64,000 bases of DNA from Terriglobia bacterium (GTDB lineage: Bacteria > Acidobacteriota > UBA6911), in contig JAIQGI010000002.1 in assembly GCA_020072565.1 (NCBI GenBank), positions 1-64,000 on the forward strand, in the 5' to 3' direction. Position numbers and translations under genes: made by a program. How positions within the stretch are numbered: the first letter of the stretch is position 1; each line of letters begins with the position of its first letter. The notes under the pieces were generated by a model. That model was given only the letters and a program-made list of their open reading frames with translations, was not told the origin of the DNA and made no database searches. Shown piece after piece: positions 1 through 8,706 of this stretch.

Positions 1-182
1 CTTGTGGCCTCGGGGCTTGCTGACACATCAACCCCGATGCCATGGTTTGGAAACAAGGAACTGGTCATCAGTTTCGCTTGATTGCCTCAGTGGCCCAAGC
101 GTTAGTCATTTCCAGTACCGTGGAAATCGAGGCTAGTCGTTTTTAAAGCAAAAGGATGGCATGTCGAGCGAAGGGTGAAATC

Positions 183-1283
183 GTGCTGAGAGTTGTCTGG
201 ATCGTACCCGGCTTCAGCAGCGACGAGAGCGATTGGTGTATCCCGGCGCTGCTCGATCTGGCTCGGGCTGTTGCGCGACGCTGCCGGCTGACCATCGTGG
301 CGATGCGTTATCCCTACCGGCATGATTCCTATCAAGTCGCCGGGGCGGCGGTCCGCAGCATCGGTGGTGCACATCGGGGCCCGCTATACACCCCGGCACT
401 CTGGCGGGACACCGCCGCCGCCGTCGGAGCCATCGGTTGCGATGTTCTCCATGCCTTTTGGGCGTACGAACCCGGTCTGATCGCGGCACGGTTCAGTTCA
501 AAGTGGCCGGTAGTCATCAGCCTCGCCGGCGGAGAAGTGGTGCACCTTCCCGAGATCCGGTATGGGCTGATGGGAAGACTTCGGACCAGAGTCCCGATAT
601 GCTGGGCTCTGCGCCGCGCGCGTGTGGTGACAGCAGGCTCCCCATACCTTATGGAACACGCGCACAGGATGCTCTTGCTGCGCACATTGCGTCATCTCCC
701 GCTCGGGGTCGATCTGCGGCGGTGGCCGCTCACGCGCCACGATTTCAGGCTGCCGATGATACTCAATGTGGGCTCTCTTGCGCCTGTCAAGGGGCAGGCA
801 GTCTTGCTCCGCGCCTTCGGCCGCGTACTCCGGCAGATTCCTGAGGCTCGGTTGCGTATTGCGGGAGGCGGCAGAGAATTGGGCAGGCTCGATAGCCTGG
901 TGCAGGAGCTCGAAATGTCGCAGAGTGTCGAACTGGCGGGCGCAGTCCCCCACCAGGAATTGGCCGTCTGCTACGGCCAGGCCTCGATGTTCGTTCAAGC
1001 CTCCTGGCATGAGGCCCAGGGAATGGCGCTTCTGGAGGCAGCGGCTTGCGGGCTACCGATCGCAGGGACAGCAGTAGGCGCGCTGGCAAGCCTTGCACCG
1101 GCCGCAGCGCTTGGTGTCCCCGCCGGAGACGAACACGGTCTAGCGACAGCCATGCTGAGACTTCTGGATCATCCGGACGAAGCAGCTTGTCTGGGCCGGA
1201 AGGCCCGGGAAATGGTGGAAGAAACCTACGAAGTCGAGATGGCCGCCAATCGCCTCCTTGAGCTCTATCACTCCCTCTTGTAG
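183..1283 (+). CDS. GT4-family glycosyltransferase
   Basis: A 366-residue GT-B fold glycosyltransferase of the GT4 (GT1-like) group, likely transferring a sugar in cell-surface polysaccharide synthesis in the cytoplasm. The C-terminal half carries the family pattern: 'ILNVGSLAPVKG' opening the nucleotide-sugar domain, 'LRIAGGGRE', and the donor-site stretch 'SWHEAQGMALLEAAACGLPI', where the first E and the EAAACG helix match the E-x7-E motif. I prefer the GTG at 183, because AAGGGTG lies 5 bases upstream. The ATG at 156 would add nine residues but has AAAGG directly against it. The neighbours (flippase, Gmd) fit an exopolysaccharide role. Acceptor and donor cannot be read from the sequence. 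Confidence 0.85.
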   Translation: MLRVVWIVPGFSSDESDWCIPALLDLARAVARRCRLTIVAMRYPYRHDSYQVAGAAVRSIGGAHRGPLYTPALWRDTAAAVGAIGCDVLHAFWAYEPGLIAARFSSKWPVVISLAGGEVVHLPEIRYGLMGRLRTRVPICWALRRARVVTAGSPYLMEHAHRMLLLRTLRHLPLGVDLRRWPLTRHDFRLPMILNVGSLAPVKGQAVLLRAFGRVLRQIPEARLRIAGGGRELGRLDSLVQELEMSQSVELAGAVPHQELAVCYGQASMFVQASWHEAQGMALLEAAACGLPIAGTAVGALASLAPAAALGVPAGDEHGLATAMLRLLDHPDEAACLGRKAREMVEETYEVEMAANRLLELYHSLL

Positions 1284-1306
1284 GGCCATCGTTTCGGATC
1301 GGCCCT
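1282..1306 (+). terminator. hairpin at the end of the GT4 gene
   Basis: AGGGCC (1282-1287) pairs with GGCCCT (1301-1306), and ATC/GAT extends the stem inside. It starts at the stop codon. No T-run follows, so it may be a pause or a Rho-dependent end rather than an intrinsic terminator. Confidence 0.35.
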
Positions 1307-1359
1307 GCCAAAACGCACCGACCTGCGCGCACAGATGACCCGCCAATATACCACTTCTC

Positions 1360-2310
1360 CTATTGGATGCCGGGAGCCTTGCCTGGAATCACAGGAATAG
1401 CCGTAAAGAGGTTCTGATTAAACACGAGCGCGACGACGGAGAAAGGCTGGGCGGCCGTCTCAATCAGCACCATTGAACCTTTGAACACAAAGCTCGGGCT
1501 CACGTCCTGCCACACGAATCTGGCAATGTGGTTGCCCGGCAACAGTGGATTCAGGAGACCGGGATTGATGGTTTGAGAGATCGTGCCGTCGGGATTTACC
1601 AAAACAATCTTGACGTTTATGGCCGAAGTGCCCGTGTTTGCTATCGCGTAACCGGTGGAACGGCTTTGAGTACCCAGAGTAAGGTCGTCATCGACGGGAA
1701 TCGTCGCGGCGTTGGTCGTGGCAGCCGAGAGAACGCCTACGATCGTCGTGAGAGCGCCGGTGGGACCAGCAAGCTGGAACGTGGCAACGCCGCCCAACGA
1801 TCCGCCTGAGCTTTCAACGCGGGCCCAGCCCGTGCTGGTGGGATCGGACGCATTCACAGGGCCTGCGGTGATCAATTGGGCACCCCCTGAGGGGACGGAG
1901 ATCGGGAACGAGGAGTTCACGGCGCTGGGAGAGCCGGGCGATGTGAAACTCGCATTCAGCGGCGCCCCGAGGTCGCCTGTCAGGATGAGGTTGCCTGTGG
2001 CCGCATCCAGCCCTGTATTGAGGAACGTGAATATGGTGGTATATCCTCCTCCGATTGCGACCTGTGCAAACAGATTGGTGGTAGTGGCGGTACCGATGGC
2101 GGCGGGACCGATGAGAGGCATCTGTAATGCCGGCATGAGTTGCTGATGTGGAACCGCTCCCGACTGCAAGGATAAGGGCCCGGCTTGCTGCGGGACTCTG
2201 GCCGGACCGCCGAAGTGCATTTGAGCATGGGCAGAGGGTACGATCAGGGCAGCAAATACCAAAACCACAGCCGCCGATCGGAAAGCGTCTCTATGAACAT
2301 TGCATTTCAC
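1360..2310 (-). CDS. secreted protein of unknown function (Acidobacteriota-type)
   Basis: A 316-residue exported protein. It has a signal peptide of about 30 residues (basic start, hydrophobic AAVVLVFAALIV, cleavage after AHA-Q). The body is rich in G, T, S, A and V, with stretches such as 'FAQVAIGGGYTTIFTFLNTG' and 'GYAIANTGTSAINVKIVLVNPDG' that look like beta-sandwich repeats. I have seen this style of protein in Acidobacteria but know no function. The start is GTG at 2310, with GGAGG about ten bases upstream. It stands alone, convergent with the GT4 gene and downstream of the polysaccharide group on the same strand. Confidence 0.7.
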   Translation of the reverse strand: MKCNVHRDAFRSAAVVLVFAALIVPSAHAQMHFGGPARVPQQAGPLSLQSGAVPHQQLMPALQMPLIGPAAIGTATTTNLFAQVAIGGGYTTIFTFLNTGLDAATGNLILTGDLGAPLNASFTSPGSPSAVNSSFPISVPSGGAQLITAGPVNASDPTSTGWARVESSGGSLGGVATFQLAGPTGALTTIVGVLSAATTNAATIPVDDDLTLGTQSRSTGYAIANTGTSAINVKIVLVNPDGTISQTINPGLLNPLLPGNHIARFVWQDVSPSFVFKGSMVLIETAAQPFSVVALVFNQNLFTAIPVIPGKAPGIQ

Positions 2311-2456
2311 GGTGGCATTCCTCCGAAAAGAAGGTAGAGCGTTGGATAGGCCTCAACTGCTTGCCCTCCCGGGATGCACTCGAACCCCGTCGGCACCATG
2401 ATACTATCCGTTAATCTAAAGTCAACGAGGCTGCCGCAGCTACCCCGTTGGTTTCA

Positions 2457-4286
2457 TCATCTCGAACTTTTCGTCCGGGCCGGAAACTGGCGACGAAGCT
2501 CTGCGATGCGGCTGCGGTAGGTTCCTGCCGAATCGCGTTCTGCTATGAAGCTGAGTTCATTTTGCGCTTCCTCAAATCTTGACTCCAGAACCAGTGCATA
2601 GGCACGGAGATACCTGGCCTCGAGGAGATCCCCGTGGAACCGTATGAGGAATTGGAGCGTCTGGAGGGCTGCGCGCGTGTCGCCCATGCGTACTTGAAGC
2701 GCCGCCAGGTTCAGATAGGCCGGCCAGTAGTCGGGGCGCTCGCGGATCGTTTCTTCAAATTCCCGTCTCGCGTCCTGGAGATCGCCTTGCAGGAGATTGA
2801 GGTTGCCCAGGTTGTGGTGTGCCTGCCACGTCTTTGGATCAGCGTGAATGGCCGCACGGTAATATCTTCCGGCAGTATCCAAAGAACCGTCGATTTGCGC
2901 GAGCCAGCCCAGGTTATAGAGCGCCGCCGCGTGATTTGGATCCAGTTCGACAGTTACGAGCAGCTCCTGGCGCGCCTTTTGCCGATCACGATCAAGATAG
3001 GCAATGGCGAGGTTATAGTGAGCTCTTGCCTTCCGGGGCGCTTTGGCGACTGCGTCTTCCCAAAGTCGGACGCCGTCACCCCAGATATAGGTCCGTCTCT
3101 CCGATGCGATCGCATAACACCCGAGCAAGAGCGACACGCATGCCAGGCCGACCGCGATCTTCAGCCTGTCGGTGGGCAAGAAACGGTGAATCGCTGCAAA
3201 TATTCCCCAGGCAATCAAGATCGCCGCGGCAGTCATGGGAAGATATAAGCGGTGCTCAAAAAGCAGGTCTTTACTCGGCACGATCGAGGAGGTTGGGGCC
3301 AGAAAGAGCAGAAATGCCAGAACTAAAAACGACAGGGTAGGATTGAATCTTCGCATGCGAACCGCGAAAAACACAAGGGCGCAAAGCATAATCACGCAAA
3401 GTATCGCGGTCGGTGAGGCTGGTGGGGCCGGCTGAAAGTCGTGATCGATCGAGAGTCCCGCAGGGAAGAGCAACAGACGCAGATAGGTTGCCAGAACTTG
3501 GAATTGAGCCAGGAGATATTGGAGGGAGCCACCCATGAGCGCCAGGCCTGTCGTGCGTTCACCGCGGCCCCAGAGGTTGTACAAAGCCCAAACGGCGGCC
3601 AGCCCTGCCAGCGTCAGAACAGCAACGATCGAGCGCCAGCGAACCAAATGCTGTCGAAAGGTCTTTAACGTTCCGGACTCGGCCCAGACCAGCGCTGCCC
3701 AGATCAAGGGTAGGATCAGAGCCGCTTCCTTGGAAGCGGCCGCCAGGAAGAAACAGAAACCGGAGAGCGCGAACCATGTGCGCCGGTTTTGCGACAGTTG
3801 CGCTTGGAGGAAGCTCGCCATGGATATAAGTGAAAAAAAGGCTGCCAGGAGCGTAGAACGCTGATAGATATAATTTACGGCTTCAGTCTGCACGGGATGC
3901 AACGCGAAGATCCCGGCGGCAGCCAGTGGCAACCAGCGTTGCACCAGTGGATCAAAAGAACCAGTCCGGCGCCGCATTAAGAGACGGGCAAACCAATAGA
4001 GCGACAGCGCATTCGCCAGATGCAGCAACAGATTTACCAGGTGGTAACCGACCGGCGACATCGCCCCCGCCCGGTAGTTCCAATAGAATGTCAGGTAGGT
4101 GAGCTGGCGGGTTTGGGTGGGCTTGAGCAGGTACCACGGATCGCCGGGTTCGGTAACCTGCGGGCTCTGCAGGAACAGGTTGTCGTCGAAATGGAACGGG
4201 TTCCCGAGTGAACTCCGGAAGGTCCAGACGGCAACAGCGAGCAGCAAGATCAGGCCTAATGAGGAGGAGGTTCTGCTCTCAGCCAA
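2457..4286 (-). CDS. TPR protein with GT-C-like membrane domain
   Basis: A 609-residue integral membrane protein. The first ~400 residues hold about ten hydrophobic segments and the TMTC/PMT-type signature 'FHFDDNLFL' after the first segment, then 'PVGYHLVNLLLHLANAL'. The acidic DD in the first loop is the usual catalytic site of GT-C glycosyltransferases. Residues ~420-590 are tetratricopeptide repeats ('AHYNLAIAYLDRDR', 'AALYNLGWLAQ', 'AHHNLGNLNLLQGD'). Similar bacterial proteins are called TPR/O-mannosyltransferase-like; a role in protein or glycan glycosylation is inferred. The start is TTG with AGAGGAAG upstream. It lies 48 bases after gmd on the same strand, so probably in one operon with gmd and the flippase. 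Confidence 0.75.
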   Translation of the reverse strand: MAESRTSSSLGLILLLAVAVWTFRSSLGNPFHFDDNLFLQSPQVTEPGDPWYLLKPTQTRQLTYLTFYWNYRAGAMSPVGYHLVNLLLHLANALSLYWFARLLMRRRTGSFDPLVQRWLPLAAAGIFALHPVQTEAVNYIYQRSTLLAAFFSLISMASFLQAQLSQNRRTWFALSGFCFFLAAASKEAALILPLIWAALVWAESGTLKTFRQHLVRWRSIVAVLTLAGLAAVWALYNLWGRGERTTGLALMGGSLQYLLAQFQVLATYLRLLLFPAGLSIDHDFQPAPPASPTAILCVIMLCALVFFAVRMRRFNPTLSFLVLAFLLFLAPTSSIVPSKDLLFEHRLYLPMTAAAILIAWGIFAAIHRFLPTDRLKIAVGLACVSLLLGCYAIASERRTYIWGDGVRLWEDAVAKAPRKARAHYNLAIAYLDRDRQKARQELLVTVELDPNHAAALYNLGWLAQIDGSLDTAGRYYRAAIHADPKTWQAHHNLGNLNLLQGDLQDARREFEETIRERPDYWPAYLNLAALQVRMGDTRAALQTLQFLIRFHGDLLEARYLRAYALVLESRFEEAQNELSFIAERDSAGTYRSRIAELRRQFPARTKSSR

Positions 4287-4334
4287 GCTTGTTCTTCCTC
4301 TCCCCGGACATGCGAGCCCGAAGCGGGGCGCTGC

Positions 4335-5357
4335 TTACGGATGGTAATCCGGATTGCCGTGAGGAGCCCCTTGTTGTTTGAACGCGGAATTTATCCGCAA
4401 ATCTTCTTCCACCATCTCGCGCACCAGGTCTTCGAAGGTGACCCGATAGTCCCATCCCAGATGCCTCCGCGCCAGCGAAGCATCGCCTTGAAGGATGTCG
4501 ATCTCTGCCGGCCGAAAGAGCTTCGGATCAATGGTGACGAAATCCCTATAGTCCAAGTCGACATAGGAGAAAGCGAGAGAGGCGAACTCGGCGACGGAAT
4601 GGGTCTCGCCGGTGGCTACTACGTAATCTCCCGGAGTGTCCTGCTGCAACATCAACCACATGGCCTTCACGTACTCCTTAGCGTGGCCCCAGTCTCGCTT
4701 TGCCTCGAGGTTTCCGAGCGGGAGATCTCGTGCCAGGCCCAACTTGATGCGGGCGGCGTGCGAGGTGATCTTGCGGGAGACAAATTCATAACCTCGGCGC
4801 GGAGACTCGTGATTGTAGAGAATGCCATTGGAAGCGTGCACCCCATAGGCTTCTCGATAGTTCCGGGTCAGCTCGAAGCCGGCCACCTTGGAGATGCCGT
4901 AAGCCGAGCGCGGGTGGAACCTCGTGCTCTCATTCTGCGGGACTTCCGCAGCGCGGCCGAACATCTCGCTGGAGCCCGCGAAATAGAACCTGCAGCTCGG
5001 GACCAGATCGTGGATCGCGGCCAGAAGGTAGTGCGTGCCGTTGATGTTGGTGTTGAGCGTGGAGAACTCGTCTTCGAAGGAGTAGCTGACGAAGCTCTGA
5101 GCCGCCAGATGGTAACATTCGTCCGGACGCACCGCCCGCATCACGCGATACATGCTGGCGAAGCTCTCGAGCGAAGCCGAATGAATCTCAATTTCCCCCA
5201 GGAGATGGCGAATCCTCCAGAGGTGGTGCTCCGGATCTTCGAGGGCGACACGACGGACAAAGCCTTGCACTCTGTACCCCTTTGAGAGCAGAAGTTCCGC
5301 GAGATAGGACCCATCCTGTCCTGTAATGCCGGTGATGAGAGCAACTCTCTCGCTCAT
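4335..5357 (-). CDS. gmd: GDP-mannose 4,6-dehydratase
   Basis: A 340-residue extended short-chain dehydrogenase converting GDP-D-mannose to GDP-4-dehydro-6-deoxy-D-mannose, the first step to GDP-fucose, GDP-rhamnose or perosamine. Visible features are the nucleotide-binding GITGQDGSYLAELL, the active-site Y-x3-K in 'SAYGISKVAGF', 'ILYNHESPRRGYEFVSRKIT', and 'GNLEAKRDWGHAKEYVKAMW', all diagnostic of Gmd. I chose the ATG at 5357 (MSERVALITG), because twelve extra upstream codons do not belong to the family. It sits between the flippase and the TPR/GT-C gene. No GDP-fucose synthase or Rmd partner is in the window, so the final sugar is unknown. Confidence 0.95.
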   Translation of the reverse strand: MSERVALITGITGQDGSYLAELLLSKGYRVQGFVRRVALEDPEHHLWRIRHLLGEIEIHSASLESFASMYRVMRAVRPDECYHLAAQSFVSYSFEDEFSTLNTNINGTHYLLAAIHDLVPSCRFYFAGSSEMFGRAAEVPQNESTRFHPRSAYGISKVAGFELTRNYREAYGVHASNGILYNHESPRRGYEFVSRKITSHAARIKLGLARDLPLGNLEAKRDWGHAKEYVKAMWLMLQQDTPGDYVVATGETHSVAEFASLAFSYVDLDYRDFVTIDPKLFRPAEIDILQGDASLARRHLGWDYRVTFEDLVREMVEEDLRINSAFKQQGAPHGNPDYHP

Positions 5358-5452
5358 GCGCTCAGTCCTTGTCGGTACATCAGGAAACAACACGGTGCTT
5401 CAAGACTTCCATCCGCTGCCAAGAGGATGACCAATCGCCATACGTTATAGCA

Positions 5453-6871
5453 CTAGTTGAGCGCCTTCTGCCCGGTGATTTCCCATATTTCCCGAATCGA
5501 GAATGCCCTGAACATCCAGGCCGCAAGGAAGTAGAGCAAAGCACCCGATCCGATGCGGGCAAGGAGATTCGCTGCCGGGCAGCAAACGACCAGGAGAACC
5601 ATGGGAACGCACGCCAGCGCGGGCCTCCAGACATGGCGCGCGAAGGGTAACCGGACGACTCTTCGTGCCGCCTGGTGATAGAGAAGGAGGAGAAAGATCA
5701 CCTCGGTTATCACCATGGCTGCAGCCGAGCCGACATAGGTATAGTGTGGTATGAGCAGCAGATTGAGAACGGCGTTTATCGCCGCACCAAAGAAAGTACA
5801 CCAGAGCAGGTTCCGCTGAAAACCGTGGCACATCAGGGTGTTTCTGAAAACAACTCTGCAGGTCATGAGGGGAATAATCCAGATCAGGATCCGCATGGCC
5901 ACGGCTGCTTCCGAGAACTGGCGCCCGAAAATGAGATTGATGAGATCTTGTGCGAGCACGGACCCGCCGGCCGTGAGGGGAAGGGCAAGCAGAAGAGTAT
6001 ATTTGAATAACCGATCTGAAACCCGCCGCAATTCGCCGGGGTCGCCTCTGCTTCTGGAGATCAGCGGCAGCAGGTTGGCGGCGTACAGGAAAATGAAAGC
6101 AGAGGCAAAATTAATGAACTTGTAGGCTGCGTTGTATTCACCCACTTCTGATGCAGGTCTCCAGAATCCCAGCATCACCATATCAAAATTGAACAGCACC
6201 ACGCCGAAGGCTCCCTCCAGGCCCATGGGCAGAGACTCGCGCAGCACCTTTCCCCACTCGATGAAGTCGAATGACGGCCGCGGCAGCCCATATCGCTTGC
6301 CGAAGACCAGCAACAACCACAGAACGGCAACCACCTCGCTGCCGAACTGGAAAAGCGGAACGTGGAAATACTCGCCGGGCCGTTTCAGAAGTGACAGCAC
6401 GAGAAAGGCAAAGACAAGGGTTGCCAGGATCCTCGCGGCTGCCGCGAACTTCATTTCCTCAACAGCCTGGAAAACCCACTGAGGCGAAAAGGCCGCACTG
6501 AAAAACATCAGCCCGCTGAGAATGATTAGAAGCTTTAACTCTTCCGGCTTCGCCAGACACCGGGCGGTCACACTGAGGACAAGAAACGCAACGGCGCTCG
6601 AGGTGAGCCTCAGGCCGAAGAGGGTGTCGGCGTATCGTCGGGCAAGAGAGGGTTGCCGTGCCACCGCCTGGATGCCGTAGATATCGAGTCCCTGGCGGGA
6701 AATGAGTTCGAAGTAGGCCGTGAAGGCAGTCGCAAAACCGAGAGTTCCGAAGAGATCTTTCCCGAGCACGCCCGCGATGTGGACCATCGCCCAGAAGGCC
6801 AGCAGCCTGGATACGAGATCCCCGGCAACCAGGATGGTGTAATTGGCCAGAAATTTTCGGGCGTTGAGCAT
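5453..6871 (-). CDS. polysaccharide flippase (Wzx/MATE-like)
   Basis: A 472-residue protein with about twelve to fourteen hydrophobic segments, of the polysaccharide-biosynthesis/MOP exporter type that moves lipid-linked oligosaccharides across the inner membrane. Family-type stretches include the N-terminal 'VAGDLVSRLLAFWAMVHIAGVLG' and, near the middle, 'FNFDMVMLGFWRPASEVGEYNAAYKFI'. It is the first gene of a likely three-gene unit flippase-gmd-TPR/GT-C. This supports export of a surface polysaccharide containing a GDP-mannose-derived sugar. Confidence 0.85.
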   Translation of the reverse strand: MLNARKFLANYTILVAGDLVSRLLAFWAMVHIAGVLGKDLFGTLGFATAFTAYFELISRQGLDIYGIQAVARQPSLARRYADTLFGLRLTSSAVAFLVLSVTARCLAKPEELKLLIILSGLMFFSAAFSPQWVFQAVEEMKFAAAARILATLVFAFLVLSLLKRPGEYFHVPLFQFGSEVVAVLWLLLVFGKRYGLPRPSFDFIEWGKVLRESLPMGLEGAFGVVLFNFDMVMLGFWRPASEVGEYNAAYKFINFASAFIFLYAANLLPLISRSRGDPGELRRVSDRLFKYTLLLALPLTAGGSVLAQDLINLIFGRQFSEAAVAMRILIWIIPLMTCRVVFRNTLMCHGFQRNLLWCTFFGAAINAVLNLLLIPHYTYVGSAAAMVITEVIFLLLLYHQAARRVVRLPFARHVWRPALACVPMVLLVVCCPAANLLARIGSGALLYFLAAWMFRAFSIREIWEITGQKALN

Positions 6872-6970
6872 TCTGCCGATCCCTGGGACACGACATGCGC
6901 AATAACGGGTGGGTTTCCCTTCGTCAACCTTAATCCTGCGAGGCCGAGCTCACGCCGGCAGCGCCGGCTT

Positions 6971-8326
6971 CTATTTGATCCTCCTATAAATGTTGAAACC
7001 TAAAGAGACGTCACTGTTGTCGGCATTCACGGCGTACTTGGACGGGCCGAAATCCCGGCTCGTGGAAACCAGGATGGTAAAGACATGTGCCGGCGTTCGA
7101 ATCTCGAGGCCACCTGAAAATTCCGGTTGACGCTTCACGAATCCGCCGAAGCCCGCAAGACGCGGTACAATTTCACCTATGAGAGACAGCCTTTCGTTCA
7201 GTGCTATGTCAGCTCCCAGTCCCAGGGAAAATGTCTGATCACTGCCGGGATTGATTACCCGCGTGCGGGAGGTCCTCACCAACGTGTCGTCACGGCTGTT
7301 GAACACGGCAGTAGGGACGACGTGAAGGCGCAAGGCCTTATAATCAAAAGAGGTCGCCAGCTGAACGAAGGGCGAAAACTGCTTTTCGAAATTGTTTTTG
7401 CCTTCTACTCCGGCGAGCAACGACATCTTCCAGAATGAATTCCTGCGGGTCTGCAATTCATAGGTGCCGTTGAAGTTGATGACCTGATCAAACCGGGCGC
7501 GCGCAACCCCGGCGCTGAAACGGTTTGTGAACGCATAGTTCACTCCCAGGTTGATGTTGGCGCCGAAATCGATTCCAAAGGCGTCACCCGCACTGGAGTC
7601 TGACAGGGACTGGATGAAGCGATGCTGTATGTGAATTTCTACCGAACCTTTGTTCAGGTCAACAGGAGCCGGCAGATCCACAAGCTTGGAGGTCTGGGCT
7701 TGATCCTCGCTCCGGCCACCTTCTTCCCTGGATGGTCTCGCGATTGGAATATTCCCGGCCCCGCCCGATACACCGCTGTAGGCGCCTGCAGTATAGATGT
7801 AATCGCCAGAAGGGGTTCCGCTGTCATCGGCAGCGTTGCCTGCGGCGTTGAAAAAGACCGGGCCTCCCGAGGGATCCGGGGCGGTCCAGTTGAAATAGAA
7901 TTCCACGGGACCGTCGGCTGTCCCTTCGCGTGTTCCCGTTGAGGTGTGCTCGATGTACTGGACTCCGGCTTCCTCCTTAACCTGCGTGGTCGAGTCCACG
8001 GATGCCAGTTGCCCGGCCTGATTTCCGGATCGGGTATGACGGACCGAGAGTTCAAATCCCCACCGGGATTGACCGGGCTGCCCGACGATCACCGTGATGG
8101 GGTACACTTGACCCCGTTCATAAGTCTTGGGAACGCCCCGAATCTCGAACACTCCGCCGATCGTCCTTCCTTCGTCGAGCCTGTAGCTGCTGTGGCACTG
8201 ATGGCAGGTTGGCTCACGAAATCCGGCTGTATGACGCGGAAGAGGACCGGACGAATACCCAAATAGCAGAGCGACTGAAGGCAGTGTAAAAAGAGGAAAC
8301 AAGAGAACAAGTTTCTGCAGCTTCAT
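6971..8326 (-). CDS. exported 'choice-of-anchor' domain / beta-barrel protein with one CXXCH
   Basis: A 451-residue exported protein. After a signal peptide comes 'TCHQCHSS', one CXXCH heme-type motif. Next is a domain with 'GVPKTYERGQVYPITVIVGQPGQSRWGFELSVR', typical of the choice-of-anchor V/reeler-like domain. The C-terminal ~200 residues resemble the DUF5777 beta-barrel family ('IQHRFIQSLSD', alternating hydrophobic strands, closing 'VSLGFNIYRRIK'). The start is the ATG at 8326 with a strong TAAGGAGG Shine-Dalgarno; the longer frame upstream is not coding-like. It probably sits in the outer membrane with a periplasmic or surface head. Function is unknown; a monoheme c-type electron carrier is possible but unproven. 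Confidence 0.7.
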   Translation of the reverse strand: MKLQKLVLLFPLFTLPSVALLFGYSSGPLPRHTAGFREPTCHQCHSSYRLDEGRTIGGVFEIRGVPKTYERGQVYPITVIVGQPGQSRWGFELSVRHTRSGNQAGQLASVDSTTQVKEEAGVQYIEHTSTGTREGTADGPVEFYFNWTAPDPSGGPVFFNAAGNAADDSGTPSGDYIYTAGAYSGVSGGAGNIPIARPSREEGGRSEDQAQTSKLVDLPAPVDLNKGSVEIHIQHRFIQSLSDSSAGDAFGIDFGANINLGVNYAFTNRFSAGVARARFDQVINFNGTYELQTRRNSFWKMSLLAGVEGKNNFEKQFSPFVQLATSFDYKALRLHVVPTAVFNSRDDTLVRTSRTRVINPGSDQTFSLGLGADIALNERLSLIGEIVPRLAGFGGFVKRQPEFSGGLEIRTPAHVFTILVSTSRDFGPSKYAVNADNSDVSLGFNIYRRIK

Positions 8327-8508
8327 GGTGATCCTCCTTAGGTAGAGCTGCGGAACAATGTGATGCCCGGCGAGCCTTGGGCGCCAATGTGCATAGCTAC
8401 ATCCTAAACGCGGAGCGCAGCTTAAACAATGCCCGCGATTTGACAGAATGAGCGATGGACTGCCCGGACCCTGGGTAGATGAGAAGGTAAAACAGCCGCA
8501 GGATCCCT

Positions 8509-8536
8509 TTGACATTTGCATCCTTGTTGATATGAT
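8509..8536 (+). promoter_or_regulatory. sigma-70-type promoter of the aroF-tyrA operon
   Basis: TTGACA (8509-8514), a 16-base spacer, then TATGAT (8531-8536). This is close to consensus. The start of transcription would fall near 8543, just ahead of the leader-peptide ribosome binding site. Confidence 0.8.
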
Positions 8537-8558
8537 GGGCGCGGAAGGAAGGAATGAG

Positions 8559-8615
8559 ATGAGCCGGTGCTATTGCCGCTATTATTACCGTGGCTCACGC
8601 GATCGTAGCCCCTGA
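8559..8615 (+). CDS. Tyr-rich leader peptide of the aroF-tyrA attenuator
   Basis: An 18-codon reading frame, MSRCYCRYYYRGSRDRSP, then TGA. Four of the first ten codons are Tyr, three of them consecutive (8580-8588). AGGAAGG (8546-8552) stands six bases before the ATG, so it should be translated. TGAGCC (8560-8565) can pair with GGCTCA (8592-8597), and GGT (8566-8568) with ACC (8587-8589). The resulting pausing hairpin would enclose the Tyr codons. GCCCC-TGA-GGGGC (8608-8620) forms another small hairpin on the stop codon. The position between a strong promoter and a terminator before a Tyr-pathway operon indicates a control peptide. Stalling at Tyr codons when Tyr-tRNA is scarce is inferred. 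Confidence 0.85.
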   Translation: MSRCYCRYYYRGSRDRSP

Positions 8616-8657
8616 GGGGCGCGTTTCTCCTTTCTTCGAAGAACGCAAGAAAGCAAA

Positions 8658-8686
8658 AACGGCCCACCAGGCATCGGTGGGCCGTT
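8658..8686 (+). terminator. attenuator terminator hairpin before aroF
   Basis: AACGGCCCACC (8658-8668) is perfectly complementary to GGTGGGCCGTT (8676-8686), an 11-bp stem with a 7-base loop, followed by TTCGCATTTT. The aroF Shine-Dalgarno AGGAGA starts only nine bases after the stem, so the hairpin could also hinder translation. A candidate antiterminator pairs GUGGCU (8590-8595) with GGCCCAC (8661-8667) over a one-base bulge. It is weak and needs folding. CTTTCTT (8630-8636) with AAGAAAG (8647-8653), or GCGTT (8621-8625) with AACGC (8642-8646), may be intermediate elements. Confidence 0.75.
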
Positions 8687-8706
8687 CGCATTTTAGGAGA
8701 GCTTTT

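Noticed and set aside
4341-5285. 314-residue plus-strand frame over gmd
   Set aside because: Antisense to an unmistakable Gmd.
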